A DNA stretch of 64,000 nucleotides from Immundisolibacter sp. (GTDB lineage: Bacteria > Pseudomonadota > Gammaproteobacteria > Immundisolibacterales > Immundisolibacteraceae), in the NCBI RefSeq assembly GCF_014359565.1, contig NZ_JACIZD010000003.1, forward strand, positions 186,001-250,000, in the 5' to 3' direction. Below the pieces are notes generated by a model that was not told the DNA's origin, ran no database searches, and was given only the letters and a program-made list of their open reading frames with translations. Shown here in pieces: positions 17,498 through 30,592 of this stretch (position 1 is the stretch's first letter; each line of letters starts with the position of its first letter). Both the position numbers and the translations under genes were made by a program.

Positions 17498-19159
17498 TTA
17501 CAGCGTGCAGCGGCCGGCGTCGACCACGTGCGCAGCAATGCGCTGGCGCAGCGCCATCACGTCGGCGGCCGGCCGGGTCACGGTGGGGGTGGCGATGCCA
17601 AGGTGCGTGGCCGCCTCGGCGGCCAGTTGCGCCACCTGCGCGGCGGCCTGCGCCAGCACCAGCTGCGCCACGTCCTCGTGCACCGGCTGGCGGTGTGGGT
17701 GGTAGGCCACGCGCAGCGCGGTCGACTCGGCCAGATAGATGGCCGTCATCATGTCGGCCAGGTGCGCCATCAGTTCCTGGTCTACATCGAAGCCCTTGCC
17801 GCTGCCGTGTTTTTCCAGGGCCGCGCTGAAACAGCGGGCATGGGCCAGTTTCAGACTGGCCAATAGGTCGTCCCCGGCGCTGCCGGTCAGGCCCAGTTCG
17901 CCGGCACCGAGCTTTTTCAGCAGCGTGCGCGGCATGACGATGCGGTTGATCTCGTTGGTGCCCTCGTAGATGCGGGCGATGCGCGCGTCGCGCAGGTACT
18001 TGGCCGCCGGGTATTCCTCCAGAAAGCCGTAGCCGCCGAACATCTGCAGCGACTCGTCGGCCACCCGGCCCAGCAGTTCCGAGCCGGCGATCTTGGCGAT
18101 CGAGCATTCCAGTGCGAAATCCTGCAGCGCCGCCAGCTTGGCCTCGCTGCTGCGCCCGCCGGCGTTGGTCAGCGCGTCGATGGCGCCGCCGGCGCGGTAG
18201 ATGGCGCTCTCGACGGCGTAGATGTCGGCCGCCGCCTGGCCGATCTTGCGCCGGATCATGCCGAAGTCGGCGATGCGCTGGCCGAACTGCTTGCGCCCGA
18301 CGGCGTAGTCGAGCGCCGCGTCGAGCGCGCACTTGGCGCTGCCCAGCGCCGTGCCGCCCAGCTTGTAGCGGCCGTTGTTCAGGATGTTGAAGGCGATCAC
18401 ATGCCCGCGGCCGATCTGCCCCAGCACGTGCTCGCGCGGGATGCGCGCGTCCTGCAGGATGACCTGGCACGTGGATGAGCCGTGCATGCCGAGCTTGTGT
18501 TCCTCGGCGCCCAGGCTCACGCCCGGCGCGTCGAAAGGCACGATGAAGCAGGTGAAGCCGCTGGCGCCGTCCACCTCGCCCTGCACCTTGGCGAACACGA
18601 AGCCGACGTCGGCGATGCCGGCGTTGGTGATGAACTGCTTGGTGCCGGTCAGGCGCCAATCGTTGCCGTCCAGCACGGCCGTGGTGCGCGCGGCCAGTGC
18701 GTCGGAGCCGGAGCCCGGCTCGGTCAGGCAGTAGCAGCCGCGAAGTTCGCCGCTGGCGAAGCCGGGCAGCCAGGCAGCCTTTTGCGCGTCCGTTCCGAAC
18801 AGCGCCACCGGCAGTGAGCCGATGCCGTTTTGCACCATCAGCGTCAGCATGAAGGACTGCTCGCGGCCGGTGCTCTCGAGCACCCGCATCGACACCGGCA
18901 GCGGCAGGTCGAGGCCACCGTACTGCTCGGGCAGGTCGAGCATGGTCAGGCCAAGTTCGGACGCCTGCTGCATCAGGCCCGCCAGCACGCCGGGCGTCTT
19001 GGCCTCGATGTCGGCCAGCCTGGGCCACACCTGCTCGTCGCAAAAGCGCCGGGCGGTATCGAACAGCGCCTGATCCTCGGCGCTGAAGTGCTCGGGCGTG
19101 AAGGTCGCGCCCGGCGCCTGCGCCGGGTCCAGGAAGGTGCCGCCGTGTGTGTCACTCAT
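17498..19159 (-). CDS. Acyl-CoA dehydrogenase
   Basis: FAD enzyme making the alpha-beta double bond in an acyl-CoA; 553 residues, about 150 longer than the small-chain type. FAD/substrate signature CYCLTEPGSGSDA, and catalytic Glu in IARIYEGTNEINR. The extra C-terminal helical domain (after about residue 420) resembles VLCAD/ACAD9-like and many bacterial long-chain enzymes. It lies 16 bases before the crotonase, so the two probably act in sequence on one acyl-CoA. Confidence 0.92.
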   Translation of the reverse strand: MSDTHGGTFLDPAQAPGATFTPEHFSAEDQALFDTARRFCDEQVWPRLADIEAKTPGVLAGLMQQASELGLTMLDLPEQYGGLDLPLPVSMRVLESTGREQSFMLTLMVQNGIGSLPVALFGTDAQKAAWLPGFASGELRGCYCLTEPGSGSDALAARTTAVLDGNDWRLTGTKQFITNAGIADVGFVFAKVQGEVDGASGFTCFIVPFDAPGVSLGAEEHKLGMHGSSTCQVILQDARIPREHVLGQIGRGHVIAFNILNNGRYKLGGTALGSAKCALDAALDYAVGRKQFGQRIADFGMIRRKIGQAAADIYAVESAIYRAGGAIDALTNAGGRSSEAKLAALQDFALECSIAKIAGSELLGRVADESLQMFGGYGFLEEYPAAKYLRDARIARIYEGTNEINRIVMPRTLLKKLGAGELGLTGSAGDDLLASLKLAHARCFSAALEKHGSGKGFDVDQELMAHLADMMTAIYLAESTALRVAYHPHRQPVHEDVAQLVLAQAAAQVAQLAAEAATHLGIATPTVTRPAADVMALRQRIAAHVVDAGRCTL

Positions 19160-19201
19160 GATCGGTTCGTCAGCGGGAATGGGTCAGCGGCTTGGGTGCC
19201 G

Positions 19202-19969
19202 TCACTTCGGCGCCAGCCGGATGGCGCCGTCCAGGCGGATGGTCTCGCCGTTCAGCAGCACGTTCTCGACGATGGCCTGCACCAGCGCCGCGTACTCGGC
19301 CGGATCGCCCAGGCGCGGCGGAAACGGCACGCTGGCGCCCAGGCTCTGCTGCACGGATTCGGGCAGCGATTCTAGCATCGGGGTCCGAAACAGCCCCGGC
19401 GCGATGCTCATCACGCGGATGCCGTGGCGGGCGAACTCACGCGCCAGCGGCAGCGTCATGCCGACCACGCCGCCCTTGGATGCCGAATACGCGGCCTGGC
19501 CGATCTGGCCGTCGAAGGCGGCCACCGAGGCGGTGTTGACGATCACGCCGCGTTCGCCGTCGGCGCGCGGCGCGTTGCCCTGCATGCGCACGGCGGCCAG
19601 GCGCACCAGGTTGAAGGTGCCGATCAGGTTGATGCCGATGGTGCGCGCGAACTGCTCCAGCGGCATGGGGCCGGTCTTGCCCAGCGTCAGCCCGGCGCCG
19701 ACCACCCCGGCGCAGCTGACCGCCAGATCGAGCCCGCCCAGCGTCGCGAGGCCGTCGTCGAGCGCCGCTTCCAGCGCCGCGCCGTCGGTCACGTCGACGG
19801 CGCGGAAGCATGCCCGCGGGCCGAGTGCCGCGACGGCCGCGGCGCCGGCGTCGGCATTCACATCCAGCAGCAAGGCCTGCCCACCGGCCGCGATCACCCG
19901 TCCGGCCGTGGCCAGACCCAAACCGGATGCGCCGCCGGTGACGACGGCACGAATACCTTCGAATTGCAT
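19202..19969 (-). CDS. Short-chain dehydrogenase, 3-hydroxyacyl-CoA dehydrogenase type II-like
   Basis: NAD-dependent SDR of 255 residues. Rossmann motif TGGASGLG at about 12-19, Asn in [14 protein letters not shown], and catalytic YSASK. The region after the active site and the C-terminal [10 protein letters not shown] match the HSD17B10/FabG-like group that oxidises 3-hydroxyacyl-CoA. The ATG at 19969 has GAGG upstream. With the neighbouring dehydrogenase and crotonase it would complete a beta-oxidation-like sequence. Confidence 0.88.
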   Translation of the reverse strand: MQFEGIRAVVTGGASGLGLATAGRVIAAGGQALLLDVNADAGAAAVAALGPRACFRAVDVTDGAALEAALDDGLATLGGLDLAVSCAGVVGAGLTLGKTGPMPLEQFARTIGINLIGTFNLVRLAAVRMQGNAPRADGERGVIVNTASVAAFDGQIGQAAYSASKGGVVGMTLPLAREFARHGIRVMSIAPGLFRTPMLESLPESVQQSLGASVPFPPRLGDPAEYAALVQAIVENVLLNGETIRLDGAIRLAPK

Positions 19970-20179
19970 GGAGAACCTCAGGGAACGCTTTTTCAGGGCG
20001 ATGCTGACGCGGCGGGCGGTCGCTTGTCCAGCATCCCCTGCATCGAAGGTGGGGGCAGAAAGTGATGGCTCGCGCCCCGATCGGCGGCGCTGCGCGCGTG
20101 GCTGGCCGGATCCGTCAGCGCACTGGCAGGACCGCCCGGCTGCCTTGCACAGCCGGGCCTCGAGCGCCGTCGGCCGCCC

Positions 20180-20713
20180 TCAGAGCAGGAAGCTCAGGTT
20201 CGGCGACTGGATGATGGACTGGTCGATGGCGGCATCGCGCCGGGCGATCCGAAAGCCGTCGCCCGCGATGCGCAGCCGGTCCTTGCGCCGGGCGCCCAGG
20301 ATGAACGGCACCGGTTCACTGGCACGCACGCGGTAGATCAGCAGGCGACTGTCGACGTCGATCGCGTCCGCCTCGTCGGTTGCCCGGCGGGCGCGGATGT
20401 TGGTGACGAAGTAGTTGTAGATGCTGGGCGGGTTCTCGGCCGTGGTAGTGGTCGGGTTGCCCAGCAGGTTGGTGCGCACTTTCAGGCTGACGTGGTTGTC
20501 GTCGAAGTAGGGATTGCCGATGCCGACCTGGCGCCGGGTGCCGTGCTCGTAGAACTCCGGGAAGCCGACGCGGTAGTGGATGTCCTCGGCCAGCAGGGCG
20601 AACCATTTCACATACTGACGCTGCGACAGCAGGTCGGCTTCGTCGTAATAGAAGTCGCACAGGCGGCGGTAGAGCGCGTCTTCAACGACGCGCGGGGCGG
20701 TCTCGGTGCTCAC
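20180..20713 (-). CDS. Ring-hydroxylating dioxygenase, beta subunit
   Basis: Small structural subunit (177 residues) of a Rieske non-heme iron oxygenase; no redox centre of its own. The NTF2-like fold is indicated by LYRRLCDFYYDEADLLSQRQYVKWFALLAEDIHY at the start and the conserved basic C-terminal strand with IAGDGFRIARRDAAID. It lies 69 bases after the alpha subunit on the same strand. The 210 bases between it and the SDR hold no gene. Confidence 0.92.
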   Translation of the reverse strand: MSTETAPRVVEDALYRRLCDFYYDEADLLSQRQYVKWFALLAEDIHYRVGFPEFYEHGTRRQVGIGNPYFDDNHVSLKVRTNLLGNPTTTTAENPPSIYNYFVTNIRARRATDEADAIDVDSRLLIYRVRASEPVPFILGARRKDRLRIAGDGFRIARRDAAIDQSIIQSPNLSFLL

Positions 20714-20740
20714 TCGGAACTCTCCAGAAAAAGGCGAGCT

Positions 20741-20761
20741 GCCGGCCGCATCCGGGCCGGC
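20741..20761 (-). other. Stem-loop between oxygenase alpha and beta genes
   Basis: GCCGGCC (20741-20747) pairs with GGCCGGC (20755-20761) around a seven-base loop. On the minus strand a run of five T follows eight bases later, just before the beta ribosome site TGGAGA. It may protect the alpha message or slightly attenuate beta. Confidence 0.4.
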
Positions 20762-20782
20762 GGCAATGGTTGGCGACGGATT

Positions 20783-22111
20783 TCAGCGCGCGCCGGACAT
20801 GTAGGCGCGCCACTGCAGCAGGTTGTTGAATTCCGTGACCTCGCAGTAGTTCGACGGGTAGGCAACGCCGGGGCCGGCCCAGTCGGCAATCGGCCGGTCG
20901 CGGTAGTTCAGCGCCACCTGGAAATTCACGTCCAGGGTGCGCGAGATCTCCCCCTCGCTGCCGCGCTGGATGCCGTGCCAGGCTTCGGCATCGTCCTGAT
21001 CGAAGGTGCCACCGGCGGTGAAGGTGCGCACGCCGGCCAGCATGGCCTGGTGTTTCAGTGCCTCGCCGGCTTCTTCCTCGGCCAGGAACCAGTTCCAGAT
21101 TTCGGTGCGGTTCACGGCGATTGGTTGCCAGACGCGGATGGCGAAGAAGTTCACGATCGGCTCGCGCTGCATGTCGAAGCTGACCGGGCCGTAAACCCAA
21201 GAGAAATTGGGGAACACCGTGCCGACCGACGCGATGCAGCGCTTGAACAGCTGGAACTGTTCCGGTTTCAGGGTGCGCTCGTACAGCGCGACCAGTTCCG
21301 GATCGTGGCCCATCCATTCCGGCATTTCGGCCGGGCCTTGCGTCCAGATGCCGTTGTAGGGGCCGGCGTGGACCGACGGGCTGTCGAGCAGCGCCCTGTG
21401 GATCATGGCGCGGGCACCGCCGCCACCGGCCAGGGTGGCATCCACGATCGGGCCGTGGACCTTGACCGCGTGCGGACCGTCGGCGCCGAAGTTCAGCGGG
21501 CCGAGCTTCCAGTTGTTGGTGGGGCTCCAGCGGTGCGGCAGGCCGAGCACGGTCATGCCCTTGGGCGTGCGGCCGAACATGATGTCCAGGTACCAGCGGG
21601 CATCGCCCAGGTGCTCGTCCAGCGACGGTGCGTCGTGATTCCAGGTGGCGAACACCAGGCCGGCGTAGCTGCCCACGCGCGCCTGGCGCAGGTCCAGGCT
21701 GCGAAAATCGACCTTGCCGCCGTAGGTGTCGTCCTCGGCAGTTGCCACCAGGGCGCCGCTGGTGCCAAAGACCCAGCCATGATAGGGGCAGGTGAAGCCG
21801 CGGCCGTGGCCGCTGTCGGTGCGGCACACCAGGGTGCCGCGGTGGGTGCAGCTGTTCAGCAGCACGCGCACCCGGCCCTTGTCGTCGCGCACCAGGATGA
21901 CCGGGTCGTTACCCATCTTGCGGGTGACGTAATCGCCGTTTCTCGGAATTTCCGACTCGTGGCCGATGTACAGCCAGGTGCGCGTGAAGATGCGCTGCAG
22001 CTCCAGGCGAAACAGGTTCTCGTCGGTAAAGATCAGGCGGCTGGCGGTGGCGTTCTCGACGTCCACCAGGCGCTCGATTTCAGACGGTTGCCATCCTTGT
22101 TCGATCTGCAT
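20783..22111 (-). CDS. Ring-hydroxylating dioxygenase, alpha subunit (Rieske)
   Basis: Catalytic subunit (442 residues) adding two hydroxyls to an aromatic ring. Rieske [2Fe-2S] ligands C88, H90, C108 and H111 (SCTHRGTLVC ... CPYHGW). The mononuclear iron site is in NFGADGPHAVKVH, where the usual Tyr before the first His is Pro. It pairs with the beta subunit downstream. Ferredoxin and reductase partners are not adjacent. GGAGGA precedes the ATG. Substrate class (benzoate-, salicylate- or PAH-type) cannot be set from sequence alone. Confidence 0.93.
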   Translation of the reverse strand: MQIEQGWQPSEIERLVDVENATASRLIFTDENLFRLELQRIFTRTWLYIGHESEIPRNGDYVTRKMGNDPVILVRDDKGRVRVLLNSCTHRGTLVCRTDSGHGRGFTCPYHGWVFGTSGALVATAEDDTYGGKVDFRSLDLRQARVGSYAGLVFATWNHDAPSLDEHLGDARWYLDIMFGRTPKGMTVLGLPHRWSPTNNWKLGPLNFGADGPHAVKVHGPIVDATLAGGGGARAMIHRALLDSPSVHAGPYNGIWTQGPAEMPEWMGHDPELVALYERTLKPEQFQLFKRCIASVGTVFPNFSWVYGPVSFDMQREPIVNFFAIRVWQPIAVNRTEIWNWFLAEEEAGEALKHQAMLAGVRTFTAGGTFDQDDAEAWHGIQRGSEGEISRTLDVNFQVALNYRDRPIADWAGPGVAYPSNYCEVTEFNNLLQWRAYMSGAR

Positions 22112-22152
22112 GGGTCATTCCTCCGTGAATTGACTGGTGCATCACCGGGTCT

Positions 22153-22164
22153 GAACGACCGTTC
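22153..22164. promoter_or_regulatory. Palindromic site upstream of the Rieske alpha gene
   Basis: GAACG-AC-CGTTC, five-base arms with a two-base spacer, lies about 42-53 bases before the alpha-subunit start in the 133-base space after the channel gene. Its form fits a small-dimer repressor such as TetR family, but no regulator gene is nearby. Confidence 0.3.
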
Positions 22165-22244
22165 GGCTTTGGCTATTGTTCATCAGCGCAGCGTGCGGAT
22201 GCAAACGGGCGAACGGCTTGCCGCCCGGCCGGCTGCGCTGCCTG

Positions 22245-26178
<3,934 letters not shown>

Positions 26179-26748
26179 TCAGGCGCTGCCCTCCCACGCC
26201 AGAAGATGATAGCCGACCTCCCCGGCGCGCTTGCTGCGCCAGGGTGTGAGGCCGGCCGGCAGGGTGGGCAGCCCGTCCCGGGCCGCATGTTCGATATAGA
26301 CCCGCGCGGCGGGCGCCAGCTGGCCGCTGCCGGCCAGCGTCCCCAGCAGCGGCTCGAGGGCGCCCTCGGCGAACGGCGGGTCCAGAAATACCAGGTCGAA
26401 ACGCCGCGCGCCGCTGCGCAGAAAGGCCTGCGCATCGACCCTGCGCACCTCGCCGCCGCGGGCGTCCAGCTGCGTCAGTGTGGCCTGCAGGTAGGCGGCG
26501 ACCCGCGGATCGCGCTCCACCAGCACCACGCTGTCGGCGCCACGCGACAGCGCCTCGATACCCAGCGCCCCGCTGCCGGCGAACAGATCCAGACAGCGCG
26601 CACCGTCGATGCTGCCCTGCAGCCAGTTGAACAGCGTCTCGCGTACGCGGTCCGGCGTCGGGCGGATGCCGGTGTCGGGCGGAAAGCGCAGCCGCCGGCC
26701 GCGCCACTGGCCGCCGATGATGCGCACCTCGTTGCGCGGTGCGCTCAC
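26179..26748 (-). CDS. rsmD: 16S rRNA (guanine(966)-N2)-methyltransferase
   Basis: Methylates G966 of 16S rRNA with S-adenosylmethionine; 189 residues. It starts with the typical VRIIGGQWRGRRLRFP, has the SAM loop LDLFAGSGALGIEALSRGA, and the catalytic FLDPPF (N/D-PPY/F). It is coupled to the upstream M16 gene by an ATGA overlap (26745-26748). Confidence 0.95.
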   Translation of the reverse strand: MSAPRNEVRIIGGQWRGRRLRFPPDTGIRPTPDRVRETLFNWLQGSIDGARCLDLFAGSGALGIEALSRGADSVVLVERDPRVAAYLQATLTQLDARGGEVRRVDAQAFLRSGARRFDLVFLDPPFAEGALEPLLGTLAGSGQLAPAARVYIEHAARDGLPTLPAGLTPWRSKRAGEVGYHLLAWEGSA

Positions 26749-28142
26749 TGGCCGGTCGGGCCCGAGTCGCCGCCGACGCGGATCAGCACCAGCCTTTCAG
26801 GGTCGATACGCCGCTCGAAGGCGTCCCGCACCTGCTCCACGGTGACGGCGTTGACGCGTTCGACGTAGCGGTCCAGCCAGTCCAGTGGCAGGCCGTAGAA
26901 GCCCAGCATGGCCAGGTATTCGACGATTTCCTTGTTGCTGTCCAGGCGCAGTGGAAAGCCGCCAGACAGATTGCGCTGCGCGGCCTGCAACTCGGCCGCG
27001 GTCGGCCCCTGGGCGATGAACTCGTCGAGCGTCTGGCGCAGCAGGGCGGTTGCCTCGCCGGCCTGATCGCCGCGCGTCTGCAGGCCCATCAGGAACGGAC
27101 CCGCCTGGCGCATCGGCATGAAGTAGCTGTAGGCGCTGTAGGCCAGGCCGCGCTGCTCGCGGATGACGTTGCTGACCCGCGACACCAGGCCCGAACCGCC
27201 CAGCACGTGGTTGCCAACCACCAGCGGGAAGTAGTCCGGATCGTCCCGCGTGAGCACCGGTGCGCCAAGCACGATGTGCGTCTGGGCCGCCGGGTGGCGG
27301 ATGCGCTCGTTGACCGCCTGCGCCAGCGGCAGCACGGCGGACAGGGCCGGCGCCGGCTCGCCGGATGGCAGGCCGGCCAGCAGGCGCTCGGCCAGCGCCT
27401 GTGCCGCCGGCCGGTCCAGATCGCCGACCAGTGCCACCACCGCGTTGCGCGCCACGTAGTAGCGGCGGTGGAAGGCCTGCGCCGCGTCCCGCGTGAGCAG
27501 CGGCAGGGCTTCGGGTTCGCCGTCCGGCCAGCCGGCATAGGGGTGGGCGCGATAGGCGGCCTGATAGAAGGCCCGGCTGGCGATCTGCGCCGGCTGCTCG
27601 CGCTCCTGCGCCAGGGCGACTTCCAGCGTGCGCCGGCTGCGGGCGACCGCGTCTGGCGGAAACTCGGGGCTGGCCAGAATGCGGGCCAGCAGGTCGACGG
27701 CCGGGTCCAGCAGCGGCCGATCGCTCAGCGAGCGCAGCGACACGACGGCCATGTCGCGCTCGGCCTGCGCCCCGTACTGGGCGCCGAGGCGCTCGAAACC
27801 GCTGGCGATGGCCTGCGCGTCCAGGCCGGCGGCGCCGTCGAACAGCAGGCCGCTGGTGAAGCGGGCCAGGCCGGGCGTGGCCTCGTCACGCGCGGCGCCG
27901 GCGTCGAAGGCCACGCGCACATCCACCATCGGCAGGTCGGGCGTGCTGACCAGCAGCACCCGGGCGCCGTTGCCGGTGGTCCAGGTTTCGATGGCCGGAA
28001 TGGCGCCGGCCTGCAGGCTCAGGAGGCTGCCGAGAAACGCCGCCGCCACTGTGAGCAGGGCCGTTGCGCGCGTCCGCTCGCATTGGCGCGGCCTGGCGCT
28101 GCCGCCCTGGCCTGCGCGGCCCACCTCAACCACCGATGTCAT
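26745..28142 (-). CDS. M16-family peptidase homologue lacking the zinc motif
   Basis: Periplasmic protein of 465 residues with a hydrophobic export signal near residues 27-46. It has the two-repeat M16 fold (for example NHVLGGSGLVSRVSNVIREQRGL in the C-terminal half, with the R/Y pair used for substrate binding). The HxxEH metal site is absent: the equivalent stretch reads FTSGLLFDG. Such proteins form a heterodimer with an active M16 partner, here the adjacent gene, whose end it overlaps by 17 bases. The ATG at 28142 is preferred over upstream open frame. Confidence 0.88.
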   Translation of the reverse strand: MTSVVEVGRAGQGGSARPRQCERTRATALLTVAAAFLGSLLSLQAGAIPAIETWTTGNGARVLLVSTPDLPMVDVRVAFDAGAARDEATPGLARFTSGLLFDGAAGLDAQAIASGFERLGAQYGAQAERDMAVVSLRSLSDRPLLDPAVDLLARILASPEFPPDAVARSRRTLEVALAQEREQPAQIASRAFYQAAYRAHPYAGWPDGEPEALPLLTRDAAQAFHRRYYVARNAVVALVGDLDRPAAQALAERLLAGLPSGEPAPALSAVLPLAQAVNERIRHPAAQTHIVLGAPVLTRDDPDYFPLVVGNHVLGGSGLVSRVSNVIREQRGLAYSAYSYFMPMRQAGPFLMGLQTRGDQAGEATALLRQTLDEFIAQGPTAAELQAAQRNLSGGFPLRLDSNKEIVEYLAMLGFYGLPLDWLDRYVERVNAVTVEQVRDAFERRIDPERLVLIRVGGDSGPTGQ

Positions 28143-29526
28143 GACGACCTCCGGGAACCTTGTTCGTGCGCTTGGGCAGGGCGCCCGGCTGCGGGCGCAG
28201 CACGCCGACCGTGAGCTTGTCCTCGCCCAGATACCGCAGCGCCACCTGCTGCACCTGCTCGGGCGTGACGGCGCGGATGCGCGCCGCGTAATCCTCGCCG
28301 ACCCGCCAGCCCAGACCAATGGTCTCCAGCAAGCCGATGCGCATGGCCTGGTAGAACACCGAATCGCGCTGGTAGACCTCGGCCGCTACCACCTGCGCCT
28401 TGACCCGCTCCAACTCGTCGGCCGACACGGGCTGTTGGGTCAGCGTGCGGATCTGCGCCCGCAGCGCCTGTTCCAGTTCCTCCACGCTGCGCCCCTGGGC
28501 TGGCGTGCCTTCCAGCAGGAACAGACCCGGCGCGCGCTGGAAGGACCGATAGCCGGCCCCGGCGCTGGCCGCGATTTCCTGCCCGCGCCGCACTTGACTG
28601 GCCAGACGCGCACTCTCGCCGCCGTCCAGCACGCCGGCCAGCACCTCCAGCGCATACGGCTCCCAGTCGGCGGCATCGGCGGTGGCCGCCGGCGCGTGGT
28701 AGCCCATGATGATGTAGGGCACCTCGGCCGGGGCCTTCAGTTCCAGGCGTCGCTCGCCGCGTTGCAGCGGCTCCAGCTGTCGCTTCGGGGGCGTCACCGT
28801 GCCGCCCGGCAGCCCGCCGAAATAGCGCCGGGCCAGTGAGAACACCCGCGCCGGCTCGACGTCGCCGACCACCACCAGCGTCGCGTTGCTGGGCTGGTAC
28901 CAGCGCCGGTACCAGTCCTTCAGGTCCGCCACGGTCAGGGTGGCCAGGTCGTCTTCCCAGCCGATGACCGGGTTTCGATAGGGGTGGGCCAGGAAGGCAG
29001 TGGCGTTGAACTGCTCGTACAGCAGCGCCTGCGGCTGGTCGTCGGTGCGCAGGCGCCGCTCTTCCTTGACCACCTCGATTTCCTTGGCGAATTCGCCAGC
29101 GTCCAGGCGCAGGTTGCGCATGCGGTCCGCTTCCAGACGCAGGCTGACCTCCAGCCGGTCGGCCGCCAGGGTCTGGAAATAGGCCGTGTAGTCGCTGCCG
29201 GTGAAGGCGTTTTCCTCACCGCCGTTGTCGGCAATGATGCGCGAGAACTCGTTGGGCTTCAGGCGCGCCGTGCCCTTGAACATCATGTGTTCGAGCACGT
29301 GCGAGGCGCCGGTCAGGCCGCCCGGCTCGTAGCTGCTGCCGACCTTGTACCAGACCTGCGTGACGACCACCGGCGCGCGGTGGTCCTCGCGCACGATGAC
29401 CTTCATGCCGTTGCCGAGAGTCTGTTCCTGGGTTGCCGAAGCGGCCGATACCGCGGCGGTGGTTGCTGGGGTAGCCGCGTACAGCGGCGCACCTGCCAGC
29501 AGCAGGGCGCTGAGAATGCGTTTCAC
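28126..29526 (-). CDS. Zinc protease, M16 (insulinase/pitrilysin) family
   Basis: Active partner of the pair, 466 residues. A signal peptide covers about 1-18 (LSALLLAGAPLYA). Zinc motif H76-x-x-E-H80 in ASHVLEHMMFKGT, and the third glutamate lies about 75 residues on in EIEVVKEERRLR. The GTG at 29526 has AGGAGC upstream and gives the signal peptide. The pair probably degrades peptides in the periplasm. It is divergent from ftsY across a 118-base space. Confidence 0.9.
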   Translation of the reverse strand: MKRILSALLLAGAPLYAATPATTAAVSAASATQEQTLGNGMKVIVREDHRAPVVVTQVWYKVGSSYEPGGLTGASHVLEHMMFKGTARLKPNEFSRIIADNGGEENAFTGSDYTAYFQTLAADRLEVSLRLEADRMRNLRLDAGEFAKEIEVVKEERRLRTDDQPQALLYEQFNATAFLAHPYRNPVIGWEDDLATLTVADLKDWYRRWYQPSNATLVVVGDVEPARVFSLARRYFGGLPGGTVTPPKRQLEPLQRGERRLELKAPAEVPYIIMGYHAPAATADAADWEPYALEVLAGVLDGGESARLASQVRRGQEIAASAGAGYRSFQRAPGLFLLEGTPAQGRSVEELEQALRAQIRTLTQQPVSADELERVKAQVVAAEVYQRDSVFYQAMRIGLLETIGLGWRVGEDYAARIRAVTPEQVQQVALRYLGEDKLTVGVLRPQPGALPKRTNKVPGGRHDIGG

Positions 29527-29644
29527 CGGAAAGCTCCTGTCGATGGGGGCGCCACGGCCGGCCGCGGCGCCGGTGTTAGCATAACCGGGCCAGGCCGACG
29601 CGGCCTTTGACCACCGATTCGCCTGCACGGTTGCACCCCGCTCC

Positions 29645-30592
29645 ATGACCGACTCATCCCGGCCGGGCCTGTTCGCCCGCCTGCGTCAGGGCCTCTCGCG
29701 CACCCGCGAACGCCTGGGCGGCGGCATTGCCGACCTGGTGCTCGGCCGGCGCAGCATCGACGCGCTCACGGTCGAGGAAATCGAAACCCTGCTGCTGGGC
29801 GCCGACGCCGGTGTCGAGGCCACCACCGCCCTGGTCGACGACCTGAACGCCCGCCTGGCGCGCCACGAACTGGCCGACGGCGAGGCGGTGCTCAAGGCGC
29901 TCAAGGAACGCATGCTCAAGCTGCTGGCCCCGTGCGAGGTGCCCGCACCGGTCTTCACTGCGCGCCCGCACGTCATCCTCATGGCCGGCGTGAACGGAGC
30001 CGGCAAGACCACCACCATCGGCAAACTGGCGCAGCGCCTGAAGGGCGAAGGCAAACAGGTGGTGCTGGCGGCCGGCGACACCTTCCGCGCCGCTGCCGTC
30101 GAGCAGCTGAAGGTCTGGGGTGAGCGCCTGGGCGTGCCGGTGATCGCCCAGCAGCCGGGCGCCGATCCGGCGGCGGTGATCTACGACGCCCTGCTGGCGG
30201 CGCGCAGCCGCGGCGCCGACGTGGTGATCGCCGACACCTCCGGGCGTCTGCACACGCAGGCCGGGCTGATGGACGAGCTGCGCAAGATCCGCCGCGTGAT
30301 GGGCAAGTTCGATGCCACGGCGCCGCACGAAACGCTGCTGGTGCTCGATGCCGGCAACGGCCAGAACGCCCTGGTGCAGGCGCGTCAGTTCAACGAGGCC
30401 ATCGGCGTCACGGGTCTGGTGCTGAGCAAGCTCGACGGCACCGCCAAGGGCGGGGTGGTGCTGGCCATCGCCAGCCAGCTCGGTCTGCCGATCAGGTACC
30501 TGGGCGTGGGCGAGGGCGCCGAGGACCTGCGCCCGTTCGTGGCCCGGGATTTCGTGGACGCGCTTTTGAGCCGGGACAGCACGCCCGAATGA
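29645..30592 (+). CDS. ftsY: Signal recognition particle receptor FtsY
   Basis: Membrane-associated GTPase that receives SRP-ribosome complexes; 315 residues, with only a short A domain before the NG core, unlike the long acidic E. coli form. P-loop GVNGAGKT at 115-122, [17 protein letters not shown] (G3) and [10 protein letters not shown] (G4). The stop overlaps the ftsE start by four bases (ATGA). Confidence 0.95.
   Translation: MTDSSRPGLFARLRQGLSRTRERLGGGIADLVLGRRSIDALTVEEIETLLLGADAGVEATTALVDDLNARLARHELADGEAVLKALKERMLKLLAPCEVPAPVFTARPHVILMAGVNGAGKTTTIGKLAQRLKGEGKQVVLAAGDTFRAAAVEQLKVWGERLGVPVIAQQPGADPAAVIYDALLAARSRGADVVIADTSGRLHTQAGLMDELRKIRRVMGKFDATAPHETLLVLDAGNGQNALVQARQFNEAIGVTGLVLSKLDGTAKGGVVLAIASQLGLPIRYLGVGEGAEDLRPFVARDFVDALLSRDSTPE

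Noticed and set aside
17478-19043. 521-residue minus frame overlapping the acyl-CoA dehydrogenase
   Set aside because: It is an Arg/Gly/Ala-rich shadow in another frame of a clear acyl-CoA dehydrogenase.
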